Part shown: in pieces, positions 18,401-26,704 of the stretch
Position numbering within the stretch: the stretch's first letter is position 1
Layout of the letters: each line of letters begins with the position of its first letter
NCBI GenBank assembly: GCA_947494335.1
Contig: CANLUT010000003.1
Span: 124,001 to 188,000, forward strand
From: Oligoflexales bacterium
GTDB taxonomy: Bacteria; Bdellovibrionota_B; Oligoflexia; Oligoflexales; RGVZ01
Reading direction: 5' to 3'
DNA length: 64,000 nt
Notes under the pieces: generated by a model
Seen by the model: only the letters and a program-made list of their open reading frames with translations
The model's database searches: none
Told to the model about the DNA's origin: nothing
Program-made: the position numbers and the translations under genes

Positions 18401-18580
18401 TTCGATTTCATTTGGCCCAGCGCCAGGATAGACAGTGGTTACGGTCATTATGGGAAAGTTAATGTCAGGAAAAAGATCAACAGGGAGCTTTTTCATGGAT
18501 AGCCAGCCCACAATCAGCATCAGCAAAATAACGCAGGTCAAAAATGTTGGCCGTTTGATTGAAATATTGGCTAAACTCAC
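15464..18580 (-). CDS. RND-family efflux transporter, inner-membrane pump
   Basis: 1038 residues, typical of the AcrB/MexB hydrophobe-amphiphile class. The start follows the family pattern (ISIKRPTFLTCVILLMLIVG; DLFPDINFPIMTV; YPGAGPNEIE). The proton-relay Asp pair is present in TM4 (GLLVDDAIVVREN, ~404-405). Two large periplasmic loops and twelve membrane segments are visible, including the late FVLASLYESFVTPFTIM block. Substrate extrusion is driven by proton influx. The start is GTG at 18578-18580, overlapping the TolC stop by 4 bases (GTGA) behind a strong GGAGGTG site. No periplasmic adaptor gene lies in the operon, although this class normally needs one. Confidence 0.95.
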   Translation of the reverse strand: MSLANISIKRPTFLTCVILLMLIVGWLSMKKLPVDLFPDINFPIMTVTTVYPGAGPNEIETNVSKVIEDEVSGIAGIKTIRSISKEGVSAVIVEFNLEVDLKYAEQQVRDRVSAAKRKLPSDVKEPSIRRISPSDQPIAVITLQADLPMAKLYDLAEEVIRPKLEQVPQVGLVNVAGGRKREIHVNLDRKKLKDYELTASMISQRIESSGQNIPVGKKERGETEVSLRTIGEFKSLDDLKNVVINFIGNDVPVSLDKVATIDDALVDETNRTYLNGQSTLMLRIFKQSDSNTIAVTKGIEKQLSKIREMLATSEGKPELKLVRQTAVQINNNVMDVQESILIGIVLTVIVVFFFLGSARSTVITGLALPNSLMGAFILMAWAGFSINVMSLLALSLAVGLLVDDAIVVRENIFRHRMMGKSAVNAAIDGTKEVTLAVIATTMTVIAVFGPIGFLQGLVGQFFKQFGLTICFAMAISLFDALTIAPMMSAYFGGSHEHAPGNALYRATLGKMLNAFERFQQWLERIYEKTLQYTVRAPIMILAAALALFVGSLISAKWIPKTFLPPQDNGEFAVALDLPPGTSLAKMDEVARKVDNVIRKHPEIEIALLTVGNLEGESNVAEFYVHLVPSKQRKLNTSAVKDLIRNDLKEFSFANPVVKDIDAVGGGFRPFNVNIVGSDLEEVADVAQQALVKLKDHPALKDVDINYRPGKPEVQFVIDRAAAEKVGVSPNVAGFELRTLVEGATPAVFRQDGREYDIRVRLQDDQRDIKSAFNETYVPNINFRTVKLSNVANAVETTGPASINRQDRGRYIQIAADVAPDGPGLSKAMSDIKTMFDTNEIKLGPGMRYQFVGQAESFVELIQNMTIAVILSVIFIYFVLASLYESFVTPFTIMLVLPLAISGALFALLIMGSSLDLNAMIGCILLLGIATKNSILLVDYAMQKVQEGMDRNQAMIEAGKTRLRPILMTSVALIAGMLPVAYGLNEASKQRTTMGIAVIGGVISSTLLSLVVVPAAFSYIDRFRVWAKTKLGRQFLSDD

Positions 18581-20001
18581 TGTTCACCTCCAAAGGTTTT
18601 CATCCGTGCGATAATCCCAAGGATTTCAGCCTTTGTTCGGATGACATTTAGCTGAGACGTTGCCAGATCGGATTCCGCTTGCATGACCTGAAACATGGTT
18701 GAGCGTCCTTTGCTCTGACGATCGCGCTCCGCCTCCAGTTTTCGCTTCTGCGTATCCTCAATTTTTTGACTGAGTGTTAGTCGAGCCTTGCTCTCTTTAA
18801 GTTTACTGTTGAGATCTTCCCACTCCCGATCGTTTTCAAATCGCCTTCGACTCGCCAAAAGGGAGGCTGCCTCTATATCCTTAGCATACCCGGCCTTCAC
18901 ATCGCTGGACGTGGATCCTCCAAGAGGCGCATTAATTTTTATTCCGACTGTGTAGGTATTGCGTTTGGCTTTCTTAGCCTCATTAAATGCTTCGCTATAA
19001 TTATCTTTTCGCCCGTTCATTGTGCCGCTGGCAAATACGTCAACCGAGGGATCGTGCTTACCGTTGCCCAGATCGGCTGCAAGTGTTGCAAGAGCCTGCC
19101 CGGCGAGCGCAGCTTTCAGATCTTCTCGCTCTCCCGAGCGCTGTGGTATCGGAAGTTTTGCAATAATGTCCGGCGTAATTTTGCTAAGTTCCTCTTTGAC
19201 CGAACCTGTTGGCAGTCCGCGGGTATTGTTAAACGCGTGTGACGCTGACCTCTCCTCGTCCAAGGCCATAGTTAATTCAATTTCTCTTACCTCTCCCAAG
19301 GCCTGCGCTTGGATCAGGTCTGCACGGTCGGCTAGTTCGCTGCTTACTCGCCGACGATTCCAATCAGTAATTTTTTTTGCTCGGTCCAGATTTTCTCGGC
19401 ATGTGCGTACGTTTTCTCTAGCGAGGACCAATCGCCAGTATGCACCTTCGGATTCCGCTAATGTAAATTTTCGCTTCAGCGATTCCGTCAGACGTGTCAC
19501 GTTCGCCTGCTGCTCCTGGATTTGGATCCCCTTTGCTACTCCAAGTCCATTCGCGTTCCGCCAAAGTGGATGGGAGACTTCCAACGTTGGACCTCCCTCA
19601 TACCACTCCGGTTCGGGAACAAACATAGGACCTGCGCCTTTGATCTTTGTGTGAGACGTTGAGTAGTAGAGTTTGGCAGCAGTGCCAAAGGAAGATAATT
19701 TGCTTACGCCCATCTGATACGAGGAATAATCCGTCTGTTCTCCGCGCATGGCGGCGGGAACCTGTTCTTTTTTATCGACGGCAGATTGTATCGTTGCAAA
19801 CACATTGGTTGCATAAATCATCTCTGCGTCGGAGATCTTTCCAGCAGCTGCATCAGAGGACACAGAACTTGCCTTGTACCCGTCATGATTTTTTTTGACC
19901 TGTTCCAGAAACTCTTCGAGCGACAGAGGCGCTGCCTCGCTTGTTGCACTCAGTGCAACTAGGGTAATTGTTATTGCTGCAAGGTTAAATCGTCTAGTCA
20001 T
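18577..20001 (-). CDS. TolC-family outer-membrane efflux protein
   Basis: 474 residues. The signal peptide (MTRRFNLAAITITLVALSATSEA) is followed by two long helical hairpin regions typical of the OEP family: ~160-260, with TRLTESLKRKFTLAESEGAYWRLVLA, and ~380-470, with KARLTLSQKIEDTQKRKLEAERDRQ and TMFQVMQAESDLATSQLN. These form the periplasmic tunnel of tripartite efflux systems. The gene follows tetR by 29 bases and overlaps the pump gene by 4 bases, so the three genes form an operon. It presumably docks with the RND pump through an adaptor encoded elsewhere. Confidence 0.88.
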   Translation of the reverse strand: MTRRFNLAAITITLVALSATSEAAPLSLEEFLEQVKKNHDGYKASSVSSDAAAGKISDAEMIYATNVFATIQSAVDKKEQVPAAMRGEQTDYSSYQMGVSKLSSFGTAAKLYYSTSHTKIKGAGPMFVPEPEWYEGGPTLEVSHPLWRNANGLGVAKGIQIQEQQANVTRLTESLKRKFTLAESEGAYWRLVLARENVRTCRENLDRAKKITDWNRRRVSSELADRADLIQAQALGEVREIELTMALDEERSASHAFNNTRGLPTGSVKEELSKITPDIIAKLPIPQRSGEREDLKAALAGQALATLAADLGNGKHDPSVDVFASGTMNGRKDNYSEAFNEAKKAKRNTYTVGIKINAPLGGSTSSDVKAGYAKDIEAASLLASRRRFENDREWEDLNSKLKESKARLTLSQKIEDTQKRKLEAERDRQSKGRSTMFQVMQAESDLATSQLNVIRTKAEILGIIARMKTFGGEQ

Positions 20002-20030
20002 GTCCCCACCAATATTCCTTAATAAAAATT

Positions 20031-20711
20031 TCAGTTTCGGGTCGTGAGTCCGAGAAGATGTGATTTCACTATGTAATTTCGAGAAAGACTGCGAACGTCT
20101 GGATTGCTGATAGTTTGATTAAAAATCTTTTCCCGGATTGAGTCGGAGCGCAGGGTGTGAATCACTGATCCCATCAACTGCATTGCCGAAAGGTTTGGTT
20201 GCGCCCAGTCTGCTATCAAATTGCATTTTCTGGCTGTCTCAAAAAACTTGCTCAGTAGTTCAAACATTTTCAAAAATGTTTCTTTAAAGATGTCCTCAAC
20301 CAAATGAAACTCAGAGTTGAGATCGCGATAGAGGATGGCAAACATGTCGGGATTAGAGATGCCGTAAAGAAACATCTCGTCGACAAACATCTCCAGACGT
20401 ATCCGGATCTCATCAATGGTTTCCGGTTCTTTGGAAAGAATACGCATGGCGACGCTCAGCTGGTCTGTACCGGCGCGTTCAAGACAAGCCTTGAAAAGGC
20501 CTTCTTTACCTCCGAAGTGATAGCTGACAAGGCTGACATTAACGCCAGCATCACGCGCAATATCATGGACGCTGGCTGCGAGGAATCCTCTTGCGCCGAA
20601 GTGTTTCAAAGCGGAATCTTGTAGTGCTGCGCGCGTCTCGGTGGCGCTTGGAGATTGTTTTGTGCTTGCCGAGCGGCGACGTTTTTGGCTGCGTTCTTGG
20701 GATTGCGGCAT
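20031..20711 (-). CDS. TetR/AcrR-family transcriptional repressor
   Basis: 226 residues from ATG at 20709-20711, chosen because AGGGA lies 8 bases upstream; a TTG at 20762 would add 17 residues. A basic N-terminal extension precedes the TetR helix-turn-helix (HFGARGFLAASVHDIARDAG, then VNVSLVSYHFGGKEGLF). The variable ligand-binding domain follows. It is the first gene of the tolC-RND operon and very likely an autorepressor that senses a pump substrate. Repeated AAAC(N)4GT-type sites just upstream are candidate operators. Confidence 0.92.
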   Translation of the reverse strand: MPQSQERSQKRRRSASTKQSPSATETRAALQDSALKHFGARGFLAASVHDIARDAGVNVSLVSYHFGGKEGLFKACLERAGTDQLSVAMRILSKEPETIDEIRIRLEMFVDEMFLYGISNPDMFAILYRDLNSEFHLVEDIFKETFLKMFELLSKFFETARKCNLIADWAQPNLSAMQLMGSVIHTLRSDSIREKIFNQTISNPDVRSLSRNYIVKSHLLGLTTRN

Positions 20712-20766
20712 GGATATGTCCCTGGTGATCATCCTGTTCCATGATAGAAGGTCGGAACTCAAAAAT

Positions 20767-20798
20767 CAAACGTTTGTTTAAATTATACAAACATTCGT
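20767..20798. promoter_or_regulatory. Candidate TetR operator
   Basis: A perfect 10-bp palindrome CAAACGTTTG at 20767-20776 overlaps the element AAACGTTTGT. A second related element, AAACATTCGT, follows 21 bp later (20789-20798). The spacing of two helical turns and the position 55-90 bases ahead of tetR suit binding by TetR dimers. This is predicted from sequence symmetry only. Confidence 0.45.
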
Positions 20799-20866
20799 AC
20801 AATATTTTTAAACACTATTTTAATTTTATGGGTTTAAGCCAATTATTTTGGGACCTTATTATAGTC

Positions 20867-20895
20867 TTGACCAACGGCTGTCCCAGAACTATTCA
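20867..20895 (+). promoter_or_regulatory. Candidate sigma-70 promoter for rlmI
   Basis: TTGACC (20867-20872), a 17-base spacer and TATTCA (20890-20895). The -35 box matches 5 of 6 positions and the -10 box 4 of 6. It lies about 40 bases before the rlmI start. Confidence 0.4.
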
Positions 20896-20936
20896 GGTGC
20901 TCCCACGTTTAGCAGCGGAAATCCTGGAGGATCGAT

Positions 20937-22130
20937 ATGGAACACGGCACGGTGATATTAAATCCTGGTAAGGATAAACCGGTGAAACAGGGTCACCCAT
21001 GGATCTTCAGCGGTGCGATCAAAAAAGAGCCGACCCGTGTTTCCGCGGGCATGACCGTAGACGTGTTGGATGCTAACAAGCAGTTTGTTGCTCGAGGATA
21101 CTTTAATCCTGCATCTCAAATCAGGGTACGCGTTTTGACCACAAATGAATTTGAGATGATTGACGCCGATCTTATCCGGCGCCGCATTAAGGCTGCCGTG
21201 GGGCGAAGAGAGCGCCTTGTGAAGTCTGGACAAACAAATGCGGTCCGTTTGGTTGCGCATGAATCAGATTTGCTGCCTGGGCTGATTGTTGATCGCTATG
21301 GTGAATGGCTCTCGTTTCAAATTGTCACAGCGGGTATGGAACTATGGCGATCTGAGATCATTTCGTCGCTCAAAGAGATCGTAAGTCCAAAAGGTATTAT
21401 GGAACGCAGTGATGACGCAGTCCGCGAAAAAGAAGGACTGTCTCAGCGCAATGAGGTTGTTTATGGTGATACTGAGATTTCCGAAGTGCCGATTCTTGAA
21501 AATGGAATGAAGATTCTGGTTGATATTCGCAGTGGTCACAAAACCGGGTTCTATCTTGATCAGCGAGATAACAGAGCTGTCATTCGGGATTATGCTGCGG
21601 GCTGTGATGTTTTAAATTGTTTTTCATTTTCGGGCGGATTTTCTGTGGCAGCGATGATGGGTGGTGCAAAGAGCGTCATCAATGTTGATGAAAGTGGTCC
21701 AGCACTCACACTTGCAAGCAAGAATTTGGAGAACAATGGATTTTCGTCGTCTCCAAATCAGTCTGTGCAGGGTGATGTTTTCAAACTTTTACGAGATTAT
21801 AAGTCATCCGGTAAGGTCTTCGATTTAATTGTTCTTGATCCGCCAAAGTTTGTTTCATCTAGTGCGCAAATTGATCGAGCGTGTCGAGGCTATAAAGATT
21901 TAAATTTGCTGGCTATGCAACTGTTAAGGCCCGGTGGTTTACTAGCAACCTTTTCATGTAGTGGCTTGATTAGTCGTGACTTATTTCAGAAGGTTGTTTT
22001 TGGAGCTAGCATTGATGCCAAAGCAGACATGCAAATCATTAGGCATTTGAGTCAGTCTGAAGATCATCCAACGCTGCTGACATTCCCAGAGTCCTTGTAC
22101 CTTAAGGGATTACTTCTACGAAAAATCTGA
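20937..22130 (+). CDS. rlmI: 23S rRNA (cytosine-5) methyltransferase RlmI
   Basis: Methylates cytosine 1962 of 23S rRNA in E. coli (the RlmI/YccW family). 397 residues against 396 in E. coli. The N-terminal PUA-like part contains GHPWIFSGAIKK. The middle domain has LLPGLIVDRYGEWLSFQ. The Rossmann methyltransferase domain has the SAM motif LNCFSFSGGFSVAA, an acidic ribose-binding residue in INVDES, the catalytic motif LDPPKF and the terminal FSCSGLISRDLF with a conserved Cys. GGAGGAT lies just before the ATG. It is divergent from tetR. Confidence 0.92.
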   Translation: MEHGTVILNPGKDKPVKQGHPWIFSGAIKKEPTRVSAGMTVDVLDANKQFVARGYFNPASQIRVRVLTTNEFEMIDADLIRRRIKAAVGRRERLVKSGQTNAVRLVAHESDLLPGLIVDRYGEWLSFQIVTAGMELWRSEIISSLKEIVSPKGIMERSDDAVREKEGLSQRNEVVYGDTEISEVPILENGMKILVDIRSGHKTGFYLDQRDNRAVIRDYAAGCDVLNCFSFSGGFSVAAMMGGAKSVINVDESGPALTLASKNLENNGFSSSPNQSVQGDVFKLLRDYKSSGKVFDLIVLDPPKFVSSSAQIDRACRGYKDLNLLAMQLLRPGGLLATFSCSGLISRDLFQKVVFGASIDAKADMQIIRHLSQSEDHPTLLTFPESLYLKGLLLRKI

Positions 22131-22227
22131 TTAAAAAATCATGACATTTCGGTGTCTTAAGAGATTTTCCTCCATTTCGCAAAGACTCGACCGAAACCCC
22201 CTTGGGTTCTTTTGGAGGAAACACGTT

Positions 22228-23145
22228 ATGAAGTCCATGTTAAAGGGTATCGCCCCTTGCGCGACGCTACTTTTGATAGGTTGCGGAGATCTTTCGATGC
22301 CAGACGCAGGCTCGTCCATTCGCCGAACTTCTGCCGATAGGAATCGTGTACCTGCTTCGAATGAATTAGATTTTGATCTTTCAAAATGCGGTTTTGACCT
22401 AACGAAGCCAGCAGAGACGATTTCATCGCGTCGAATGAGTATGGTTCCAAGAAAGATTTCCATACCACGTTTACTTTGGACAGAGACGTATACAATATCT
22501 GGCATGTCAATCGTAGAGGAATCACTTAGTCGATCAATTGTCACCTATTCCGCTCAGTCCACGCCAGCTTCTACGCTGGATCAGGTCAACGCGCAGCTGG
22601 GTGCTCTGAGTGCAGGTTTTACTGCTGATCTTTTGAAGCTTGAAGAGCGCGCAAAAATTGGAAGTCTCCATTCAGATTGGCGCGGCGTGTTTTGCTCTTT
22701 GCAGCCTGCAATTCGTCTCGAGCATGGTATGACCGAGAAGGTGGCTGTAGAGTTTGATAAACCTCTGCCTATTAATCCGCTAGTTATTGCGGATGTATCG
22801 CGTCTAATGGCGGAGATGGGTTCTTCGCGTTCATGGTCTGGAATTACTGCAAAAGTTTCGGACTCGCTGAATCCAGAAATTCCGATTGGCTCGACATGGA
22901 GTGGTCGTGTTACGTCAGGACCCGTATCGTCTGTTGTTGATATAGAGGGACCAGCAGGACCAATGCGGATTCAAGCTGAATTTGCTGTTAAGCTTTCCTA
23001 CGATTTTGGTTCTTCTTCAGCGAATCGATCGATGGGATTGCCGAATTCCGTCACATGGTATGTCGATTCCTCGACCAACATGTTTAAGCTTACACAGATT
23101 GATTTTGGCGATGGAACCATCGTCAATTACCTGCCTGATCGCTAA
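22228..23145 (+). CDS. Predicted lipoprotein, possible paralogue of the exported protein at 33240-34199
   Basis: 305 residues from ATG 22228, chosen for the GGAGGA ahead of it and the signal that follows (MKSMLKGIAPCATLLLIGC; lipidation Cys 19). The mature protein has FDLSKCGFD near the start, a WRGVFC segment near the middle and an ending with SVTWYVD and FKLTQIDFGDG. The same order of marks (FDFKKNCGVD, WKDFLC, VTTYYVS) appears in the exported protein encoded at 33240-34199, so the two are probably distant paralogues. The domain is not recognised. Confidence 0.7.
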   Translation: MKSMLKGIAPCATLLLIGCGDLSMPDAGSSIRRTSADRNRVPASNELDFDLSKCGFDLTKPAETISSRRMSMVPRKISIPRLLWTETYTISGMSIVEESLSRSIVTYSAQSTPASTLDQVNAQLGALSAGFTADLLKLEERAKIGSLHSDWRGVFCSLQPAIRLEHGMTEKVAVEFDKPLPINPLVIADVSRLMAEMGSSRSWSGITAKVSDSLNPEIPIGSTWSGRVTSGPVSSVVDIEGPAGPMRIQAEFAVKLSYDFGSSSANRSMGLPNSVTWYVDSSTNMFKLTQIDFGDGTIVNYLPDR

Positions 23146-23161
23146 ATTAATTAAAAGAAAA

Positions 23162-23181
23162 AGGGCCCTTCGCAGGGCCCT
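23162..23181 (-). terminator. Terminator of peroxiredoxin gene
   Basis: Perfect 8-bp stem AGGGCCCT / AGGGCCCT with loop TCGC. Read on the minus strand it is followed by TTTTTCTTTT. It lies between convergent genes, but only the minus direction has a good T-run. Confidence 0.8.
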
Positions 23182-23211
23182 GAATCAATCAAACGTACAA
23201 ATGCTGGATTT

Positions 23212-23796
23212 TCACTTTTTGAAGAAAGTCTTAAGACCTTCTTGGTTAGCTTTCATGGCTGTCTCGCCTTTTTTCCAGTTCGCTGGACAGACTTCGCCAT
23301 GCTGCTCAGTGTGCTGAAGAGCTTCCAGCAAGCGGAGCATTTCGTCAACGCTGCGTCCAAGTGGAAGGTTATTAATGGTCTGCTGTTGAACAACGCCATT
23401 CTTATCGATCAGGAATGTACCGCGCAGTGCGACTCCGGCTTCAGGAATTAACACGTCGTAGTCACGAGAGATGGTTTTGTGGATATCGGAGACGATCGGG
23501 TAGGTCACGCCTTTGATACCGCCTTCGGTTTTCGGGGTGTTCAACCATGCCAAGTGTGAGAACTGACTGTCGACCGATACACCAATCACTTCACAGTTAT
23601 GCTTTTTGAATGCTTCAAGTTTGTCTTGGAATGCATGCAGCTCTGTAGGGCAAACAAATGTGAAATCAAGAGGGTAAAAGAACAGGACAACATACTTACC
23701 GTTAAGATCGCTTAATTTGATTTCTTTGAAATCGTTGCCATTGACAACTGCCGTCGCTTTGAAATCTGGAGCTTTTTTGCCGACTAATACGCCCAT
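23212..23796 (-). CDS. Typical 2-Cys peroxiredoxin (AhpC/Prx1 type)
   Basis: Reduces H2O2 and organic peroxides in the cytoplasm. 194 residues from ATG at 23794-23796, which follows a strong AGGAGG; the frame extends upstream but without such a site. The peroxidatic Cys is C49 in DFTFVCPTE. The resolving Cys is C170 in HGEVCPANW. Other family marks are [15 protein letters not shown] and [10 protein letters not shown]. The C-terminal helix continues after the resolving Cys and ends TFFKK, with no exact YF motif, so sensitivity to over-oxidation cannot be judged. It is monocistronic. Confidence 0.95.
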   Translation of the reverse strand: MGVLVGKKAPDFKATAVVNGNDFKEIKLSDLNGKYVVLFFYPLDFTFVCPTELHAFQDKLEAFKKHNCEVIGVSVDSQFSHLAWLNTPKTEGGIKGVTYPIVSDIHKTISRDYDVLIPEAGVALRGTFLIDKNGVVQQQTINNLPLGRSVDEMLRLLEALQHTEQHGEVCPANWKKGETAMKANQEGLKTFFKK

Positions 23797-23943
23797 AATA
23801 GGCCTCCTTAGAGTAGAAATATCACCTGTGGATGGATACATAAGTTTACTATCCCAGTCAACTATAATTTCCACCGGGTGTGCCAGTGTGATTCTGCAAT
23901 TTTTTCATGAGGTTATCGAGGTATCTAGAAAGCTTTTTTGAGT

Positions 23944-25026
23944 CTAAAAAGAACAGAAGACAGTAACCTCTTTGCGGTCATGATAGAGCTGTTTGGCAGC
24001 AATTTTAAGTTGTCTACCGGAGGCGTTGACGGTTGTTTCAAGATAGCGAAGACAGTCCTTTGTCTCCCGATACCTCTGTTTCATGGGAAGCTTTAGATTA
24101 AAAATCGAGCGTTTACAGTAGTCATGGGTAAACCAGTCAGCAATCAGAGCCGAAATTTTTGAGGGTTGTTCAACGACATCGCAGACGAGCCAATCCACCC
24201 GTTCATGCGGCCTAAACTTGAAGGCGTCTTCTCGCAAATGGGTCACCAGGCCTGAGGCCATAAGTTTTTCGTCGATGGCTCCGTTGTCGACGGCTATGGT
24301 TTGAATACCTCGCTGAACAAACTGATACGTCCAACCGCCAGGACATGCGCCCAGGTCTACGGCCAACATTTGCGGCCTAAGTTCTTGCGCCATGCCAGTG
24401 GCTCCCAAAAAAACGTGAAATGCCTCCTCGAGTTTTAGAGTGCTGCGACTCGGGGCATTTGGTGGAAATCTTAGGCGCGGAATTCCCATGGTCCATGGGC
24501 TTGAATTACCAACATCAGATAGCGAGATCGATGCCTGCTGCCCCGTAAGCATCACTATATTGATGCGCGGAAGGTGTGCAGCACCTTTCCCTTTAGGGAG
24601 AAGCTTTAGTTTGTTCAAGGTGTTTTCAATTGGACGCGTTAACGCTTTGCAGAAATGTGATAGTTCTTTCGAGGAGTCCGTGTCAGGTGTTTCAAGTTGC
24701 AGGGCCGAAAAAGCATTTGACCCTGAGGACGGGAGAAGATGCTCCTGAATTGCTTGAATTATTGACGATGCGCGGTCGCCATCCGATGGTAGATTGATTT
24801 GCGCAGCCTGCCATAGAAGTTGTCGGGCGAATATGAGCTTCTCCAGTTTGATTTTTTGGCGAGCGACTTGCCAGTCCTCATCGGAAAGTTTCACCCTGAC
24901 AAATGCCGTCTCAGCATCTGCGTCGACACTGGCCGCAGAGATTTCTGCCAACTTTAGATGATCTTTGATCTCCTCTGCGGCATCAGATTCAAAGCCTTGG
25001 CGAACGTGTATAAAAATCGCTTTCAA
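23944..25026 (-). CDS. rlmM: 23S rRNA 2'-O-ribose methyltransferase RlmM
   Basis: Methylates the 2'-OH of C2498 of 23S rRNA in E. coli. 360 residues, close to the E. coli length (366). The N-terminal THUMP-like domain is followed by an RrmJ-type methyltransferase with SAM motif VDLGACPGGWTYQF and VCDVVEQPSK. Lys in the K-D-K-E tetrad style is seen in FNLKLPMKQRY. The ending HDRKEVTVF is conserved in the family. The start overlaps the pruA stop by 4 bases (ATGA), so it is co-translated with that unrelated metabolic gene. Confidence 0.9.
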   Translation of the reverse strand: MKAIFIHVRQGFESDAAEEIKDHLKLAEISAASVDADAETAFVRVKLSDEDWQVARQKIKLEKLIFARQLLWQAAQINLPSDGDRASSIIQAIQEHLLPSSGSNAFSALQLETPDTDSSKELSHFCKALTRPIENTLNKLKLLPKGKGAAHLPRINIVMLTGQQASISLSDVGNSSPWTMGIPRLRFPPNAPSRSTLKLEEAFHVFLGATGMAQELRPQMLAVDLGACPGGWTYQFVQRGIQTIAVDNGAIDEKLMASGLVTHLREDAFKFRPHERVDWLVCDVVEQPSKISALIADWFTHDYCKRSIFNLKLPMKQRYRETKDCLRYLETTVNASGRQLKIAAKQLYHDRKEVTVFCSF

Positions 25027-26654
25027 GGCTCGGCCATAAATGGATAGCGGTAGTCAACGATTGGTAAATAATTTTCTTTGATGGTGCGGTGGTTGACCCA
25101 GCGCAGCAAATTGTAGACTGATCCTGCTTTGTCATTGGTTCCTGACGCGCGAGCACCGCCAAAAGGCTGCTGTCCCACAACGGCACCCGTTGGTTTGTCG
25201 TTTATATAGAAATTACCTGCCGCATTCTCCAGGGCTGCAGACATCTGGTGAATCGTGTGCCTATCTTTAGCGAAGATGGCTCCAGTCAGTGCATATGGTG
25301 TCGATTCGTCACAAAGTTTTAGGGCCGTATCAAAGTCTTTGTCTTCATAAACATAGACCGTGAGTACGGGGCCAAAAATTTCTTCCACCATAGTGGTAGA
25401 TTTTGGGTTTGTGGTCTCGATGATTGTCGGGCGAATAAAATAACCTCGACTGCTGTCGCAATGTCCCCCAGCGATGACCTTACAAGCCGAATCAGCCTTT
25501 GCATTTTCAATGTAGTTCTTAATTTTTTTGAACGCTCGCTCATCAATAACTGCACCGACAAAGTTTGTGAAGTCTTCGGGATCTCCCATCTTGAGTTCTT
25601 CAGTCATTGCAACCAGCTTATCCTTGAGTTTTGGCCAAATGCTCCGCGGAATATAAGCGCGTGATGCGGCGGAACACTTTTGTCCCTGATACTCAAAAGC
25701 ACCCCTCACCAATGCCACGGCGAGCATATCAACGTCTGCTGAATGATGTGCAAACACAAAGTCTTTACCGCCAGTTTCTCCAACAAGGCGCGGGTAGGAC
25801 GCATATTTTGACAGGTTATTACCCACGGTTTGCCAAATGTTGTTGAATGTGTTTGTGGAACCGGTGAAATGCACACCAGCAAGATCTTTGTGGTTTAGCG
25901 CCACATTGGAAATTTCAGCAGCATCGCCCGGGATAAAGTTTATGACGCCCGCAGGTAGACCGGCTTCTTCGAGAATTTCCATCCCGATCCAGGATCCCAA
26001 TACTGCAGTAGCAGCAGGCTTCCACAGGACTGAACATCCCATCAGAGCGGGTGTTGCCGCAAGATTGACTGAAATGGAGGTAAAATTAAACGGTGCTACC
26101 GCGTATACAAAACCTTCGAGACCACGGGCTGATAAGCGATTCCATGTGCCTGGTGCCGATATTGGTTGTTGACGATAAATCTGCTCTGCAAAGTGCACGT
26201 TAAACCTGAAAAAATCAATGAGTTCACAGGCGGCGTCGATCTCCGCCTGGAACACGGTTTTACTTTGACCAAGCATCGTCGCAGCATTCATCCGAGCGCG
26301 GTATTTTGTAGTTAATAGATCAGCGGCCTTTAGGAAGACTGCGGCCCGGTCTTCCCAGGGTAGAGACGCCCAGTGTTTTCTTGCTTTGAGACTTGCATCG
26401 ATTGCAAGCTGTGCCTCTTTGGCGCCTCCTTGAGAAAAAGTTGCCAACGTCAAAGATGTGTTATGAGGGCAGTTTACTTGCCCCATTTTTGATGTGAAAA
26501 CGTGCTCGCCGCCAATGACTAAAGGGATTTTGATCGGAGATGCTTTCATCTCCGTCAGGCATTTTTTTATGTCACGCTTTTCAGGTGATCCAGGACCATA
26601 AGGCTTCACTGGTTCGTTGATCGGGGTCGGTGTTGAGAAGATTCCATTCGACAT
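25023..26654 (-). CDS. pruA: L-glutamate gamma-semialdehyde (P5C) dehydrogenase
   Basis: Oxidises glutamate-5-semialdehyde (from proline or ornithine) to glutamate with NAD+. 543 residues, close to the human ALDH4A1 type (563) rather than the fused PutA form. The catalytic Cys lies in QGQKCSAASRAYIP and the general base Glu in VGETGGKDFVF; FTGSTNTF is the NAD-binding loop. The ATG at 26652-26654 is chosen because GAGGG lies 6 bases upstream. No proline dehydrogenase gene lies in the window. It shares a 4-base overlap with rlmM downstream and is preceded by an alpha/beta hydrolase gene 50 bases upstream on the same strand. Confidence 0.95.
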   Translation of the reverse strand: MSNGIFSTPTPINEPVKPYGPGSPEKRDIKKCLTEMKASPIKIPLVIGGEHVFTSKMGQVNCPHNTSLTLATFSQGGAKEAQLAIDASLKARKHWASLPWEDRAAVFLKAADLLTTKYRARMNAATMLGQSKTVFQAEIDAACELIDFFRFNVHFAEQIYRQQPISAPGTWNRLSARGLEGFVYAVAPFNFTSISVNLAATPALMGCSVLWKPAATAVLGSWIGMEILEEAGLPAGVINFIPGDAAEISNVALNHKDLAGVHFTGSTNTFNNIWQTVGNNLSKYASYPRLVGETGGKDFVFAHHSADVDMLAVALVRGAFEYQGQKCSAASRAYIPRSIWPKLKDKLVAMTEELKMGDPEDFTNFVGAVIDERAFKKIKNYIENAKADSACKVIAGGHCDSSRGYFIRPTIIETTNPKSTTMVEEIFGPVLTVYVYEDKDFDTALKLCDESTPYALTGAIFAKDRHTIHQMSAALENAAGNFYINDKPTGAVVGQQPFGGARASGTNDKAGSVYNLLRWVNHRTIKENYLPIVDYRYPFMAEP

Positions 26655-26704
26655 AAAGCCCTCGGAGTTCAGCATTTGTTGATTGAGCTCTTTTTATAGC
26701 CTTT

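Noticed and set aside
19022-19654. A plus-strand frame of 210 codons inside tolC
   Set aside because: Antisense to a well-supported TolC-family gene; composition is Ser/Arg-rich as expected of a shadow frame.
22194-22212. A short AACCC / GGGTT hairpin followed by TTCTTTT after rlmI
   Set aside because: Only five pairs; it may be part of the next gene's leader, so I did not list it as a terminator.
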